DNA of 64,000 nucleotides from Cellulomonas sp. ES6 (GTDB lineage: Bacteria > Actinomycetota > Actinomycetes > Actinomycetales > Cellulomonadaceae). Both the position numbers and the translations under genes were made by a program. Of the stretch, positions 37,061 through 47,124 are shown piece by piece; the stretch's first letter is position 1; every line of letters begins with the position of its first letter. Below the pieces are notes generated by a model. It saw only the letters and a program-made list of their open reading frames with translations, was not told the DNA's origin and searched no databases. The stretch covers positions 3,906,001 to 3,970,000 of the forward strand of contig NZ_CP125655.1 of the NCBI RefSeq assembly GCF_030053835.1, read 5' to 3'.

Positions 37061-37954
37061 TCAGCGCAGCAGCCGGGACATCCGCCGGTCGGCCAGCGGC
37101 GTGCCGCCGGTCTGGCACGTCGGGCAGTACTGCAGCGAGGAGTCCGCGAACGACACCTCGTGCACCGTGTCCCCGCACGGCACCCCGTCCCAGCCGGGGC
37201 AGGGCAGGCCCGTGCGCCCGTGCACGCGCATGCCCCGGCGCTTGGCGTCCTTCAGCTCGGCGGCCGGCCGGCCCGCGGACGTCGCGACGGCCTCCCGCAG
37301 CACCCCGACGGTGGCGGCGTGCAGCCGCGCGACCCGCTCGGCGTCGAACGACCGCGTCAGCGCGAACGGGCTGGTGCGTGCCACCAGCAGGATCTCGTCG
37401 GAGTAGGCGTTGCCGATGCCGGCGATCGTCCCCTGGTCGCGCAGCAGGCCCTTGACCTGCTGGTTGCGGGCGGCCATGAGCTCCGCGAGCCGCTGCGGGG
37501 TGAACTCCGGCGACAGCGGCTCCACCCCGAGCGTGGCGACCTGCGGGACGTCGGCCGGGTCGGTCACCACGTACACGGCGAGCCGCTTGCGGGTGCCGGC
37601 CTCCGTGAGGTCGAACCCGGAGCCGTCGTCCAGCCGCACCCGCAGCGCGAGCGGCGAGCGCCCGGGGCGGACCGGCGTCGCCGGGAGCGGCTCGGACCAG
37701 CGCAGCCACCCCGCCCGGGCCAGGTGGAAGACCAGGTGCAGCGCGTCCCCGCCGGCGGGCGGGCGGACCCCGAGGTCCAGCCACTTGCCGTGGCGCCCCG
37801 CGGAGACGACCTCGCCGCCCGCGAGGTCCTGCGGGGCGGGGCGGAACGTCTTCAGCGCGCTGATCGCCCCCACCTCGACGCCCGCGACGGTGCGCCCGAC
37901 GGCGCGCTCGCGCAGGAACGCGGCCAGCGACTCGACCTCGGGCAGCTCCGGCAT
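37061..37954 (-). CDS. Fpg/Nei family DNA glycosylase
   Basis: Base-excision-repair glycosylase/AP lyase of 297 aa. [17 protein letters not shown] gives the catalytic Pro2-Glu3, with the conserved Lys in [11 protein letters not shown]. The H2TH region is [28 protein letters not shown]. The C-terminal zinc finger is atypical: the first Cys pair is CPGWDGVPC (seven residues between) instead of CxxC, while the second pair YCPTC is normal. [14 protein letters not shown] matches the actinobacterial subfamily. Divergent from proS. Confidence 0.9.
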   Translation of the reverse strand: MPELPEVESLAAFLRERAVGRTVAGVEVGAISALKTFRPAPQDLAGGEVVSAGRHGKWLDLGVRPPAGGDALHLVFHLARAGWLRWSEPLPATPVRPGRSPLALRVRLDDGSGFDLTEAGTRKRLAVYVVTDPADVPQVATLGVEPLSPEFTPQRLAELMAARNQQVKGLLRDQGTIAGIGNAYSDEILLVARTSPFALTRSFDAERVARLHAATVGVLREAVATSAGRPAAELKDAKRRGMRVHGRTGLPCPGWDGVPCGDTVHEVSFADSSLQYCPTCQTGGTPLADRRMSRLLR

Positions 37955-37996
37955 GACCCCATGGTGGCCCAGACGTCCGACACCTGCCGCTCCCAC

Positions 37997-38009
37997 TAGG
38001 CTGCGGCCC
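37997..38009 (+). promoter_or_regulatory. Leaderless-type -10 of proS
   Basis: TAGGCT (37997-38002) ends exactly 7 nt before the proS ATG and there is no Shine-Dalgarno between. This is the usual geometry of actinobacterial leaderless promoters. Confidence 0.6.
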
Positions 38010-39821
38010 ATGCTGCTTCGCCTCTCCACGCTCTTCGTCCGCACCCTGCGCGAGGACCCGGCCGACGCGGAGGTGGCCAGCCACCGGCTGCTCGTCCGCG
38101 CGGGCTACATCCGCCGCGCCGCCCCCGGCATCTACACGTGGCTGCCGCTGGGGCTGCGGGTGCTCGGCAAGGTCGAGCAGGTCGTGCGCGAGGAGATGGC
38201 CGCGGCCGGCGCGCAGGAGGTGCACTTCCCGGCGCTGCTGCCGAAGGAGCCGTACGAGGCGACGGGACGCTGGGCGGAGTACGGGCCGAACATCTTCCGC
38301 CTGAAGGACCGCCGCGAGGCCGACTACCTGCTGGCGCCCACCCACGAGGAGATGTTCACGCTCCTGGTCAAGGACCTGTACTCCTCGTACAAGGACCTGC
38401 CGCTCACGCTCTTCCAGATCCAGACGAAGTACCGCGACGAGGCCCGCCCGCGCGCCGGGCTGATCCGCGGGCGCGAGTTCGTCATGAAGGACGCGTACTC
38501 CTTCGACGTCGACGACGCCGGGCTCGAGGCGTCCTACCAGGCGCAGCGCGACGCGTACGAGCGGATCTTCACGCGCCTCGGCCTGGAGTACGTGGCCGTG
38601 GCCGCGACGTCGGGCGCGATGGGCGGCTCCCGCTCCGAGGAGTTCCTCACCCCGACGGCGATCGGCGAGGACACCTTCGTGCGGTCCCCCGGGGGCTACG
38701 CGGCGAACGTCGAGGCCGTCACGACCGTCGTGCCCGACGCCGTGCCGTGGGACGACGCGCCCGCAGCCCACGTCGAGGACACCCCCGACACCCCGACGAT
38801 CGACTCGCTCGTCGCCCTCGCGAACGCCCGCTTCCCCCGCCCGGACCGGCCGTGGACCGGGGCGGACACGCTGAAGAACGTGGTCCTGGCGCTGGCCCAC
38901 CCGACCGGGGAGCGCGAGCTCCTGGTCGTCGGGCTCCCCGGGGACCGCGAGGTCGACCTCAAGCGCCTGGACGCCGCGGTCGCGCCGGCCGAGGTCGAGC
39001 CGGCGGTCGAGGCCGACTTCGCCGCGCACCCCGAGCTCGTCAAGGGCTACATCGGCCCGGCCGTGCTCGGCCCGAACCGCGAGGGGCTGGACGCCGACGC
39101 CGAGGGCCGCACCGCCGTGCGCTACCTGCTCGACCCGCGCGTCGTGCCCGGCACCCGGTGGATCACCGGCGCGAACGAGCAGGGCCGCCACGTCTTCGAC
39201 CTGGTCGCCGGGCGGGACTTCACGGCCGACGGCACCGTCGAGGCCGCCGAGGTCCGCGCCGGTGACCCCGCCCCGGACGGGTCCGGGCCGCTGGAGCTCG
39301 CGCGCGGCATCGAGATCGGCCACATCTTCGCGCTGGGCCGCAAGTACGCCCAGGCGCTCGGGCTGACCGTGCTCGACCAGAACGGCAAGTCGCAGGTCGT
39401 CACGATGGGCTCCTACGGCATCGGGGTCAGCCGCGTCCTCGCCGCGCTGGCGGAGGCCAACCACGACGACCGCGGCCTCGCGTGGCCGGCCCAGGTGGCG
39501 CCCGCGCTGGTGCACGTCGTCGCGACCGGCAAGGACGCCACGGTGTTCGAGGCCGCGGAGTCGCTGGCCCGCACGCTCGACTCGCGCGGCATCGAGGTGC
39601 TGTACGACGACCGGCCCAAGGTCTCTCCGGGCGTGAAGTTCGCCGACGCCGAGCTGCTGGGCGTGCCGCTGACCGTCGTGGTCGGACGCGGCCTCGCGGA
39701 CGGCGTCGTGGAGGTGCGGCCCCGCGTCGCGACCCCTGACGGCCCGCAGGCGGAGCAGGTGCCGGTCGCGGACGCCGCGGACCGCGTCGCGGAGCTCGTG
39801 GACGCGCTCCTCGCCCGCTGA
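38010..39821 (+). CDS. proS: Prolyl-tRNA synthetase
   Basis: 603-aa class II synthetase of the bacterial type with an editing (INS) domain. Motif 1 region is [32 protein letters not shown]; motif 2 [28 protein letters not shown]; motif 3 [21 protein letters not shown]. The INS editing insert covers ~residues 225-405 ([34 protein letters not shown]). The C-terminal anticodon domain ends [13 protein letters not shown]. It lies in the common ispG-proS neighbourhood. Confidence 0.97.
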   Translation: MLLRLSTLFVRTLREDPADAEVASHRLLVRAGYIRRAAPGIYTWLPLGLRVLGKVEQVVREEMAAAGAQEVHFPALLPKEPYEATGRWAEYGPNIFRLKDRREADYLLAPTHEEMFTLLVKDLYSSYKDLPLTLFQIQTKYRDEARPRAGLIRGREFVMKDAYSFDVDDAGLEASYQAQRDAYERIFTRLGLEYVAVAATSGAMGGSRSEEFLTPTAIGEDTFVRSPGGYAANVEAVTTVVPDAVPWDDAPAAHVEDTPDTPTIDSLVALANARFPRPDRPWTGADTLKNVVLALAHPTGERELLVVGLPGDREVDLKRLDAAVAPAEVEPAVEADFAAHPELVKGYIGPAVLGPNREGLDADAEGRTAVRYLLDPRVVPGTRWITGANEQGRHVFDLVAGRDFTADGTVEAAEVRAGDPAPDGSGPLELARGIEIGHIFALGRKYAQALGLTVLDQNGKSQVVTMGSYGIGVSRVLAALAEANHDDRGLAWPAQVAPALVHVVATGKDATVFEAAESLARTLDSRGIEVLYDDRPKVSPGVKFADAELLGVPLTVVVGRGLADGVVEVRPRVATPDGPQAEQVPVADAADRVAELVDALLAR

Positions 39822-39859
39822 CCCCGGCCGCCCCGACCCCGGCCGCCCCGACCCCGTCG

Positions 39860-39913
39860 AGGTTGCAGTCCTTGCGGGGTTCACGCCGCCGAACCCCGCG
39901 ACGACTGCAACCT
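39860..39913. repeat. Long palindrome between convergent genes
   Basis: Arms AGGTTGCAGTC / GACTGCAACCT (11 bp exact) continue through TTGC/GCGA and GGGGTTC / GAACCCC, giving a 23-bp stem with one mismatch and one wobble and an 8-nt loop. It lies between proS and the convergent DUF4439-like gene and may be a bidirectional terminator or a dispersed palindromic repeat. Confidence 0.8.
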
Positions 39914-39989
39914 GGACGCGCGGGGGGAGCGGGACCGGGCGCGCGGGAGGGCTCGCGCGGGTGAGGCCGCGCGGGAGGGCTCGGCCGGG

Positions 39990-41186
39990 TCAGCCCGCGG
40001 TCGGCGTGGGCGTCGGGGTCGGGCTCGGGCTCGCGGGCGGCAGGCCCGGGAGGGCGGTGGGCGTCGCACCCCAGGCCAGCGCCTCGACCGACGAGGTCCG
40101 CAGGCCGTCGACCGTGGCGGTGCGGTCGGCCGTCGACGGGTCCGTGCCCAGCACCGCGTCCGCGTGCACGGCGGCCAGGTCCGTCAGCAGCCCCGCGGCG
40201 AAGGTCCGCACGGCCTCCGTCGTCGACACGTCGCCGTCCAGCTCGTAGGCGACCCGGCGGGGGTCCTCCGCGGTGCCGGCCACGCCGACGGCCTCGGCCC
40301 AGGCGGTCGCGGCGGCGCGGTGCGCGGCGGCGGCGGACCGCGCACGGGTACGCGCGTCGTCGGCGAGCCGGGCGGCGGCGACCTCGAAGCCGTACCCGGC
40401 CTGGTCCTCGGCGAGCACCAGGGCGAGGGCGTCGGCCCGGTCCAGGTCCGCCCCGAGGGCGTCGGCGGGGCCCGTCGCGGCGGGCTCCGGGGAGGCCGAC
40501 CCGCCGGCGGAGGCGGACGGCGACGGCAGCGCGGCCGACCCGTCGCCCGAGCCGGACCCGTCCGCGTCCCCTCCGGTCGTGAACCCGCTCTCCGGCTCCG
40601 CGTCGACCGCCGGCGCCTCGGTGCCGAGCGAGGCCGCGAGCCGGTCCGTGAGCTGGGCGCGGGACGCGGCGACGGCGGCGAGCAGCCGGGCCGTGCCGGG
40701 GTCCTCGGCCGCCCTCGCCCCGGCGCGCGCACCGGAGGCGGCGTCGCCGAGCAGCGCCAGGACGTCCGCGGGCCCGGGCGCGGGGTCGGTGGCGGTGGGC
40801 GTGGGGGACGGCGTCCCGTCCTCCGGGTCCGGAAGCCCCGACTCGTACACCCCGCCGAGCGCGACGACCTGGTCCGCGGCGGTCGAGGAGACCAGACCCA
40901 GGACCGCGGCGACGCCCTCGTCGGCCCCGGGGGCGGCGGCGTCGGCCGCGGCGGCGAGGGCGAGGGCGTCGTCGACGGCGTCCCGCCGGACCTGCTCCGC
41001 GGCGTCGGGCACGGGCTCGGCGGGCGGGTCGGTCTCGAGGCGCAGGCCGCAGCCCGACAGCACCGCGGCGGTGCCGAGCACCAGCACGCCGGCGAGGGCG
41101 CGGGCGCGCCGGGACCGGGCGGGTGCGGGGCGCGGCACGGAGCGCGGGGCGGGGCGCGTCGGGCGGTGCGGGGCGGTGCGAGGCAT
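39990..41186 (-). CDS. Lipoprotein with DUF4439-like (ferritin-like) C-terminal domain
   Basis: 398 aa. N-terminal signal and lipobox: ALAGVLVLGTAAVLSGC. A long Ala-rich helical region follows, interrupted by a Ser/Pro/Gly linker. The C-terminal helical domain (DALALVLAEDQAGYGFEVAAARL, AHRAAATAWAEAVGVAGTAEDPRRVAYELDG) looks like the DUF4439 four-helix bundle found beside rimP in many actinobacteria. The protein ends in a Pro/Thr repeat. CAGGAT lies 8 nt before the ATG. Function unknown; lipid-anchored outside the membrane. Confidence 0.8.
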   Translation of the reverse strand: MPRTAPHRPTRPAPRSVPRPAPARSRRARALAGVLVLGTAAVLSGCGLRLETDPPAEPVPDAAEQVRRDAVDDALALAAAADAAAPGADEGVAAVLGLVSSTAADQVVALGGVYESGLPDPEDGTPSPTPTATDPAPGPADVLALLGDAASGARAGARAAEDPGTARLLAAVAASRAQLTDRLAASLGTEAPAVDAEPESGFTTGGDADGSGSGDGSAALPSPSASAGGSASPEPAATGPADALGADLDRADALALVLAEDQAGYGFEVAAARLADDARTRARSAAAAHRAAATAWAEAVGVAGTAEDPRRVAYELDGDVSTTEAVRTFAAGLLTDLAAVHADAVLGTDPSTADRTATVDGLRTSSVEALAWGATPTALPGLPPASPSPTPTPTPTAG

Positions 41187-41445
41187 CGCGGGCGATCCTG
41201 CCACGGTGGCCCGCCGCGCGGCCGGACCCGAGGTCCCGCCGGGGCCGGTGTCGCGCACGTCGCACCGGCCGCGGGCCCGGTCGGGAGGGTGCCGCGCCCC
41301 GGAGTCAGTACGCTGGTCGCAGCACGCGGTCCGCCGCGCGCCGCTCCACCGTGCAGGACCGACAACCACACAGCGTCGACGTCCCCGGTGTCGGCGTGCG
41401 CGCGACGAGGCCGCACCCCGCCGAGGACCGACACAGGAGGTCAAC

Positions 41446-42030
41446 ATGCCCGCGCCCGTCAGCGCGCAGCGCATCCGGGAGACCATCGAGCCGGTGGTGG
41501 CCGCCGCCGGGCTGTGGCTGGAGGACGTCGAGCTCGCGCGCGACGCCGGCCGCCCGGTGGTGCGCGTCGTGGTCGACGCGGTGGAGGACGCCGAGGAGGC
41601 CGTCGACCTGGACGGCGTCGCCGCGGTGTCCCGCACCGTGTCCGAGGCGCTCGACGCTCTCGACGGCCTGCCGGACCGGTACACCCTCGAGGTGTCGACC
41701 CGCGGGGCCGACGCCCCGCTCACCGCACGCCGGCACTACGTCCGGGCGATCGGCCGCCTGGTCGTCCTCGGGCTGGCCGACGGCACCGTGCTCGCCGGGC
41801 GGCTCGTGGACGTCGTCGACGCCGGCGGTGCCGAGGGGGACGCGGTGGTCGTGACCCCCGTGACCCCCGGCGTCAAGGGCCGGCCCGCGAAGGTCGGCGA
41901 CCCGGTGCGGGTCCCGCTCGAGCGGGTGCGCGAGGGCCGGGTGGAGGTCGAGCTCGTCAAGGACGGCGGGCGCGGCGAGGACGGCGCCGGCGACGGCGCG
42001 GCGGACGGGCCGACGGGCCGGGAGGACTGA
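41446..42030 (+). CDS. rimP: Ribosome maturation factor RimP
   Basis: 194 aa; needed for 30S maturation (uS12 incorporation). [36 protein letters not shown] and [18 protein letters not shown] are the N-terminal domain, and [26 protein letters not shown] crosses to the C-terminal SH3-like domain. ATG after a strong ACAGGAGG. TACGCT near 41307 may be its promoter -10. It leads the rimP-nusA-ylxR-infB-rbfA operon. Confidence 0.96.
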   Translation: MPAPVSAQRIRETIEPVVAAAGLWLEDVELARDAGRPVVRVVVDAVEDAEEAVDLDGVAAVSRTVSEALDALDGLPDRYTLEVSTRGADAPLTARRHYVRAIGRLVVLGLADGTVLAGRLVDVVDAGGAEGDAVVVTPVTPGVKGRPAKVGDPVRVPLERVREGRVEVELVKDGGRGEDGAGDGAADGPTGRED

Positions 42031-42031
42031 C

Positions 42032-43156
42032 GTGGACATCGACATGCAGGCGCTGCGGCTCATCGAGCGCGAGCGCGACATCAGCCTGGACGTGCTGGTC
42101 TCGGCCATCGAGCAGGCGCTGCTCTCGGCCTACCACCGGACGCCGGACGCCTACCCGGACGCCCGCGTCGAGCTGGACCGCCGGTCCGGGCACGTGACGG
42201 TGTGGGCGCGCGAGCGCACGGTGGTGCCCGCGCCCGACGCCTCCGACGTGGACGCCGACGCCGCCGCGACGGCCGTGCCGCCGACCACGACGGTGACCGG
42301 CCCGGAGTTCGACCACACGCCGGCCGGGTTCGGGCGCATCGCGACGGCCACGGCCCGCCAGGTGATCGTCCAGCGGCTGCGCGACGCCGAGGACGACCAG
42401 GTGCTCGGGCAGTTCCGCGGCAAGGAGGGTGAGGTCCTCGGCGGCGTCATCCAGCAGGGCCGTGACCCGCGCGTGGTGCTCGTCGACGTCGGCGGCACGG
42501 AGGCCGTGCTGCCCGCGCACGAGCAGGTGCCCACGGAGCAGTACGTGCACGGCGAGCGCATCCGCGCGCTGGTGCTGGACGTGTCCCGCGGCGCGAAGGG
42601 CCCGCAGATCACGCTGTCGCGCACCCACCCGAACCTCGTGCGCAAGCTGTTCGAGCTGGAGGTCCCGGAGATCGCCGACGGCCACGTCGAGATCACGGCC
42701 CTGGCGCGCGAGGCGGGCCACCGCACGAAGATGGCGGTGCGCTCGACCGTCCCCGGGCTCGGGGCCAAGGGTGCGTGCATCGGCCCCCTCGGCGCCCGGG
42801 TGCGCGCCGTCATGGCCGAGCTGCACGGCGAGAAGATCGACATCGTCGACCACTCGGACGACCCGGCCCGCATGGTCGCGAACGCCCTGTCGCCGGCGCG
42901 GGTGCTGTCGGTGACGGTCGTCGACCCCGCCGCGCGTGCCGCCCGTGTGGTGGTGCCGGACTACCAGCTCTCGCTGGCGATCGGCAAGGAGGGCCAGAAC
43001 GCGCGGCTGGCGGCGAAGCTCACCGGGTGGCGGATCGACATCCGGTCCGACGCGCAGGAGCCGGCCGAGGCCGGGGCGGCGCCCGGCGAGGCCGCGGGTG
43101 GCGCGCCGGAGGGCTCCGCGGGGACCGCCCCGCGTGCCGCCGGTCGAGCAGAGTGA
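42032..43156 (+). CDS. nusA: Transcription termination/antitermination protein NusA
   Basis: 374 aa. The N-terminal RNAP-binding domain starts [36 protein letters not shown]. The S1 domain is at [27 protein letters not shown], with two KH domains ([48 protein letters not shown] and [30 protein letters not shown]). Like other actinobacterial NusA it lacks the C-terminal acidic repeats. GTG start one base after the rimP stop. Confidence 0.97.
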   Translation: MDIDMQALRLIERERDISLDVLVSAIEQALLSAYHRTPDAYPDARVELDRRSGHVTVWARERTVVPAPDASDVDADAAATAVPPTTTVTGPEFDHTPAGFGRIATATARQVIVQRLRDAEDDQVLGQFRGKEGEVLGGVIQQGRDPRVVLVDVGGTEAVLPAHEQVPTEQYVHGERIRALVLDVSRGAKGPQITLSRTHPNLVRKLFELEVPEIADGHVEITALAREAGHRTKMAVRSTVPGLGAKGACIGPLGARVRAVMAELHGEKIDIVDHSDDPARMVANALSPARVLSVTVVDPAARAARVVVPDYQLSLAIGKEGQNARLAAKLTGWRIDIRSDAQEPAEAGAAPGEAAGGAPEGSAGTAPRAAGRAE

Positions 43157-43166
43157 CCTCGCGCGC

Positions 43167-43172
43167 TAGACT
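43167..43172 (+). promoter_or_regulatory. Possible internal promoter -10 before ylxR-infB
   Basis: TAGACT, 11 nt after the nusA stop, with TCGAGC 17 nt further upstream. The same hexamer precedes rpsB (13058) and rpsO (near 52090). Confidence 0.35.
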
Positions 43173-43260
43173 GGACGCGGCTGGGCCGGACGCCCGGCTC
43201 TCCTCGCCGAGCAGGCGCCACCCCCGACACCCCGCAGCGCACGTCGCCGCGCCGGTGGTC

Positions 43261-43524
43261 GTGGGCCCGGTGCGCACGTGCGTGGGGTGCCGGACTGCCG
43301 GACCGAGGTCGGCTCTGCTGCGCGTGGTCGCGGCGGCGTCGGGCACGAGTGAGACCGTGCTCGTCGTCGACGTGCGTCGCGCGCTGCCGGGCCGGGGGGC
43401 GTGGCTGCACCCCGATCCTCACTGCCTCGAGCTCGCCGAGCGCCGACGTGCGTTCCCGCGGGCCCTGCGACTCGCGGGGCCGCTGGACACGTCCGCGGTC
43501 GGGGAGCACCTCGGGGCGGGGTGA
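43261..43524 (+). CDS. YlxR family RNA-binding protein
   Basis: About 87 aa. PVRTCVGCRTAGPRSALLRVVA carries the conserved GxR-CxxC RNA-binding motif of YlxR (RnpM), and LPGRGAWLHPDPHCLELAERRRAFPRALRL the second half. In Bacillus the family binds the RNase P RNA. It always lies between nusA and infB. The start is uncertain: GTG codons at 43255 and 43261 are both possible and neither has a clear Shine-Dalgarno. Confidence 0.88.
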   Translation: MGPVRTCVGCRTAGPRSALLRVVAAASGTSETVLVVDVRRALPGRGAWLHPDPHCLELAERRRAFPRALRLAGPLDTSAVGEHLGAG

Positions 43525-43598
43525 GGCACGACCGTCGCCGCCGGGCGCCTGCCCGGTGGCATGTGCACCGTCGAACAGGAAAGCGGGTCGAAGAGCCG

Positions 43599-43655
43599 AT
43601 GGCTGCCCGATGAGCACGCACCGATGAGTACCCAGCGATGAGTACCCAGCACTAA
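43599..43655 (+). promoter_or_regulatory. infB leader: chain of four overlapping minicistrons
   Basis: Four ORFs of 4-5 codons (MAAR, MSTHR, MSTQR, MSTQH) occupy 43599-43613, 43610-43627, 43624-43641 and 43638-43655. Each of the first three stops overlaps the next start as ATGA, and the last ends in TAA, 43 nt before infB. The DNA is a 14-nt repeat (GATGAGTACCCAGC and variants). Seen directly; a translational control role is inference. Confidence 0.75.
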
Positions 43656-43665
43656 CGACGGTCCA

Positions 43666-43692
43666 CCCTGTCCTGGGCGGGCCGAGACAGGG
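43666..43692 (+). promoter_or_regulatory. Hairpin overlapping the infB Shine-Dalgarno
   Basis: CCCTGTC (43666-43672) can pair with GACAGGG (43686-43692). The right arm contains the first Gs of the infB Shine-Dalgarno GGGAGAG, so the stem may limit infB initiation. Confidence 0.5.
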
Positions 43693-43698
43693 AGAGAT

Positions 43699-46560
43699 GT
43701 GGCCAAGGTCCGCGTCTACGAGCTCGCCAAGGAGCTCGGAGTCGACAGCAAGACCCTCATGACCAAGCTGAACGAGCTCGGTGAGTTCGTGCGCTCGGCG
43801 TCCTCGACGATCGAGCCGCCGGTGGTCCGCAAGCTGCGGGACACCTACCCGGCCGGTGGCGGCGCCAAGCCCGCCGCGGCCCGCCCGGCCCCGGCGTCCG
43901 CCCCCGCGGCGTCCGCCCCGGCCCCCTCGCCGGCACCGGCGGCCCGCCCCGCGGCGTCCGCCCCGGCGGCGACCCCCGGCCCGGCACGGCGCCCGGCCCC
44001 CGAGGCCCCGGCCGCGTCCGCGTCCGCCCCGGCGGAGCCCGCGGCCCCGGCCGCTCCCGCCGAGCAGGCGGCTCCGGCCGCCCGTCCGTCCGCACCGCGT
44101 CCTGCCGCCCCGTCGCCGCGTCCCGCGGCGCCGTCGCGCCCGGCCGAGGGCGGTGACGGCCGGTCCGGTCGTCCCGGCGGCGCTCCGCGTCCCGGTGGTC
44201 CGCGTCCGGGCAACAACCCGTTCGCGCCCTCGCAGGGCATGCCGCGCTCCGGCGGCCCGCGTCCCGGTGGTCCGCGTCCGGGCAACAACCCGTTCGCGCC
44301 CTCGCAGGGCATGCCGCGTCCCGGTGAGCGCCGCTCCGAGGCGCCGGCGGCGTCCGCGGGTGCCGGCGACCGCCCGGGTGGGCCGCGTCCCGCGGCTCCG
44401 CGCCCCGGCGGCCCGCGTCCGAACCCCGGCATGATGCCGGGCCGCAGCACCAGCGGCGTCGGCCGACCCGGTGACCGTCCCGCCCGCGCGGGCGGTGGCG
44501 GCGGTGGTCGTCCCGGTGGTGGCGGCGGCTACGGCGGCGGCGGTGGCCGTCCCGGTGGCGGCGGTGGCTTCGGCGGTCGTCCCGGTGGTGGCGGTGGCCG
44601 CCCCGGTGCCGGCGGCCGCGGCTCGACGCAGGGTGCCTTCGGGCGCGCCGGCGGCCGTCCCGTCCGCGGGCGGAAGTCGAAGCGGGCGAAGCGCCAGGAG
44701 TTCGAGCAGATGCAGGCGCCGTCGCTCGGCGGCGTGCAGGTGCCCCGCGGGAACGGCTCGACCGTCATCCGCCTGCGCCACGGCTCGTCGCTGAACGACT
44801 TCGCCGACAAGATCGACGCCAACCCGGCCTCGCTGGTCACGGTGCTGTTCCACCTCGGTGAGATGGCGACCGCGACCCAGTCCCTGGACGAGGACACCTT
44901 CGGCACGCTGGCCACCGAGCTCGGCTACGTCGTGGAGATGGTCTCGGCCGAGGAGGAGGACCGCGAGCTGCTCGGGGCCTTCGACATCGACCTGGACGCC
45001 GAGCTCGAGGGGGAGTCCGACGAGGACCTCATGCCCCGGCCGCCCGTCGTCACGGTCATGGGTCACGTCGACCACGGGAAGACCAAGCTCCTCGACGCCA
45101 TCCGGTCCACGGACGTCGTCGCGGGCGAGGCCGGCGGCATCACGCAGCACATCGGTGCCTACCAGGTCCGCACGGAGCACGAGGGCCAGGACCGGGCCAT
45201 CACGTTCATCGACACCCCGGGTCACGAGGCGTTCACCGCCATGCGTGCCCGCGGTGCCCAGGTGACGGACATCGCGATCCTCGTGGTCGCGGCGGACGAC
45301 GGCGTGATGCCCCAGACCATCGAGGCGCTCAACCACGCCCAGGCGGCGAACGTGCCGATCGTGGTCGCGGTCAACAAGGTGGACAAGGAGGGGGCCAACC
45401 CCGCCAAGATCCGCCAGCAGCTCACCGAGTACAACCTGGTGGCCGAGGAGTACGGCGGCGACACCATGTTCGTCGACGTCTCCGCCAAGCAGCGGATGGG
45501 CATCGACGACCTGCTCGAGGCCGTGCTGCTGACCGCGGACGCCGCGCTCGACCTGCGGGCCAACCCCGACAAGGACGCCCGTGGTGTCGCCATCGAGGCG
45601 AACCTCGACAAGGGCCGCGGCGCCGTCGCGACCGTCCTGGTCCAGTCCGGCACGCTGCACGTCGGCGACGCGATCGTCGCGGGTACGGCCCACGGCCGCG
45701 TCCGGGCGATGTTCGACGAGCACGGGGACAACGTCACCGAGGCGGGCCCGGCCCGTCCGGTGCTGGTCCTCGGCCTGGCGTCGGTGCCGAGCGCCGGCGA
45801 CACCTTCCTGGTGGCGCCGGACGAGCGGACCGCGCGGCAGATCGCCGAGAAGCGCGAGGCCGCCGAGCGTGCCGCCCTCCTGGCCAAGCGCCGCAAGCGC
45901 ATCAGCCTCGAGGACTTCACGCAGGCGCTCCAGCAGGGCAAGGTCGAGACCCTCAACCTGGTCCTCAAGGGCGACGTGTCCGGTGCCGTCGAGGCGCTGG
46001 AGGACGCGCTGCTCAAGATCGACGTGGGCGACGAGGTCGACCTGCGGGTCATCCACCGCGGTGTCGGTGCGATCACGCAGAACGACGTCAACCTCGCGAC
46101 GGTCGACAACGCAATCATCATCGGCTTCAACGTCAAGTACGCGGAGCGGGTGGAGGAGCTCGCCGAGCGCGAGGGCGTGGACGTCCGGTTCTACTCGGTC
46201 ATCTACCAGGCGATCGACGACGTCGAGGCTGCCCTCAAGGGCATGCTCAAGCCGGAGTACGAGGAGGTGCAGCTCGGTACCGCCGAGGTGCGCGAGGTGT
46301 TCCGCTCCTCCAAGTTCGGCAACATCGCCGGGTCGATCGTCCGGTCCGGGGAGATCCGCCGCAACTCCAAGGCGCGGGTGCTCCGGAACGGCAACGTCAT
46401 CGGTGACAACCTCACCATCGAGTCGCTCAAGCGGTTCAAGGACGACGCCACCGAGGTCCGCGAGGGCTACGAGTGCGGTATCGGCCTCGGGTCGTACAAC
46501 GACATCGCCGAGGGTGACGTCATCGAGACCTGGGAGCTGCGCGAGAAGCCGCGTTCCTGA
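43699..46560 (+). CDS. infB: Translation initiation factor IF-2
   Basis: 953 aa. GTG start ([36 protein letters not shown], the IF2 N-terminal domain) after GGGAGAG. About 330 residues of Ala/Pro then Gly/Arg-rich low complexity follow, including a 62-bp duplicated [12 protein letters not shown] segment and [11 protein letters not shown] stretches. The G domain starts near residue 454: G1 [14 protein letters not shown]2 [11 protein letters not shown]3 [13 protein letters not shown]4 NKVDKEG. Domains II, III and IV complete it ([21 protein letters not shown]). Delivers fMet-tRNA to the 30S subunit. Confidence 0.98.
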   Translation: MAKVRVYELAKELGVDSKTLMTKLNELGEFVRSASSTIEPPVVRKLRDTYPAGGGAKPAAARPAPASAPAASAPAPSPAPAARPAASAPAATPGPARRPAPEAPAASASAPAEPAAPAAPAEQAAPAARPSAPRPAAPSPRPAAPSRPAEGGDGRSGRPGGAPRPGGPRPGNNPFAPSQGMPRSGGPRPGGPRPGNNPFAPSQGMPRPGERRSEAPAASAGAGDRPGGPRPAAPRPGGPRPNPGMMPGRSTSGVGRPGDRPARAGGGGGGRPGGGGGYGGGGGRPGGGGGFGGRPGGGGGRPGAGGRGSTQGAFGRAGGRPVRGRKSKRAKRQEFEQMQAPSLGGVQVPRGNGSTVIRLRHGSSLNDFADKIDANPASLVTVLFHLGEMATATQSLDEDTFGTLATELGYVVEMVSAEEEDRELLGAFDIDLDAELEGESDEDLMPRPPVVTVMGHVDHGKTKLLDAIRSTDVVAGEAGGITQHIGAYQVRTEHEGQDRAITFIDTPGHEAFTAMRARGAQVTDIAILVVAADDGVMPQTIEALNHAQAANVPIVVAVNKVDKEGANPAKIRQQLTEYNLVAEEYGGDTMFVDVSAKQRMGIDDLLEAVLLTADAALDLRANPDKDARGVAIEANLDKGRGAVATVLVQSGTLHVGDAIVAGTAHGRVRAMFDEHGDNVTEAGPARPVLVLGLASVPSAGDTFLVAPDERTARQIAEKREAAERAALLAKRRKRISLEDFTQALQQGKVETLNLVLKGDVSGAVEALEDALLKIDVGDEVDLRVIHRGVGAITQNDVNLATVDNAIIIGFNVKYAERVEELAEREGVDVRFYSVIYQAIDDVEAALKGMLKPEYEEVQLGTAEVREVFRSSKFGNIAGSIVRSGEIRRNSKARVLRNGNVIGDNLTIESLKRFKDDATEVREGYECGIGLGSYNDIAEGDVIETWELREKPRS
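44185..44318 (+). repeat. Tandem duplication in the infB linker
   Basis: A 62-bp stretch at 44185-44246 recurs exactly at 44257-44318 (period 72 bp, 24 aa), encoding [16 protein letters not shown] twice. In-frame expansion of the IF2 linker. Confidence 0.92.
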
Positions 46561-46572
46561 CCGGTCCCGCTT

Positions 46573-46613
46573 GCGGGTCTGCCCCCACGCGCCGAGCGTG
46601 GGGGCAGACCCGC
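46573..46613 (+). terminator. Hairpin after infB
   Basis: Perfect 18-bp stem GCGGGTCTGCCCCCACGC / GCGTGGGGGCAGACCCGC with a 5-nt loop, 12 nt after the infB stop. No T-tract. rbfA lies downstream in the same direction, so this may attenuate rather than end the operon. Confidence 0.7.
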
Positions 46614-46653
46614 GGTCGTCCGCCCGCGACGCGGGCGCTGAGAGGAGTTCGAC

Positions 46654-47100
46654 ATGGTGGACCACCCCCGTGCCCGCAAGCTGGCGGACCGCATCCAGCA
46701 GATCGTCGCGCAGATGCTCGACACCCGCGTGAAGGACCCGCGCCTGGGCTTCGTCACCGTGACCGACGTGCGCGTGACCGGCGACCTGCAGCACGCGAGC
46801 GTGTTCTACACGGTGCTGGGCGACGAGGAGGCCCGCGAGGGCACGGCCAAGGCGCTGGAGAGCGCCAAGGGCCTGATCCGCTCGGAGGTCGGCAAGCAGA
46901 CCGGTGTGCGGCTCACGCCGACGCTGGAGTTCCACCTGGACGCCGTCCCGGAGACGGCGGCCCACCTGGACGCCGCGCTGCTCGAGGCCGCCCGGCGTGA
47001 CGCCGAGGTGTCGCAGCTCGCGCAGGGCGCGCGCTACGCCGGCGACGAGGACCCGTACCGCCGCCCGGCGGACGAGGACGAGGACGACGCGGCGCGCTGA
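46654..47100 (+). CDS. rbfA: Ribosome-binding factor A
   Basis: 148-aa KH-fold 30S assembly and cold-adaptation factor. [53 protein letters not shown] and [23 protein letters not shown] are diagnostic. ATG after GAGAGGAG. An acidic tail ends it. The usual next gene truB is displaced by an MFS/TetR pair and a long palindrome. Confidence 0.97.
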   Translation: MVDHPRARKLADRIQQIVAQMLDTRVKDPRLGFVTVTDVRVTGDLQHASVFYTVLGDEEAREGTAKALESAKGLIRSEVGKQTGVRLTPTLEFHLDAVPETAAHLDAALLEAARRDAEVSQLAQGARYAGDEDPYRRPADEDEDDAAR

Positions 47101-47124
47101 CCCCTGGTCCAGGCCCGCAGGGCA

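Noticed and set aside
42961..46965. 1334-codon open frame on the minus strand
   Set aside because: Antisense shadow of nusA and infB with His/Asp/Gly-rich composition and no family resemblance.
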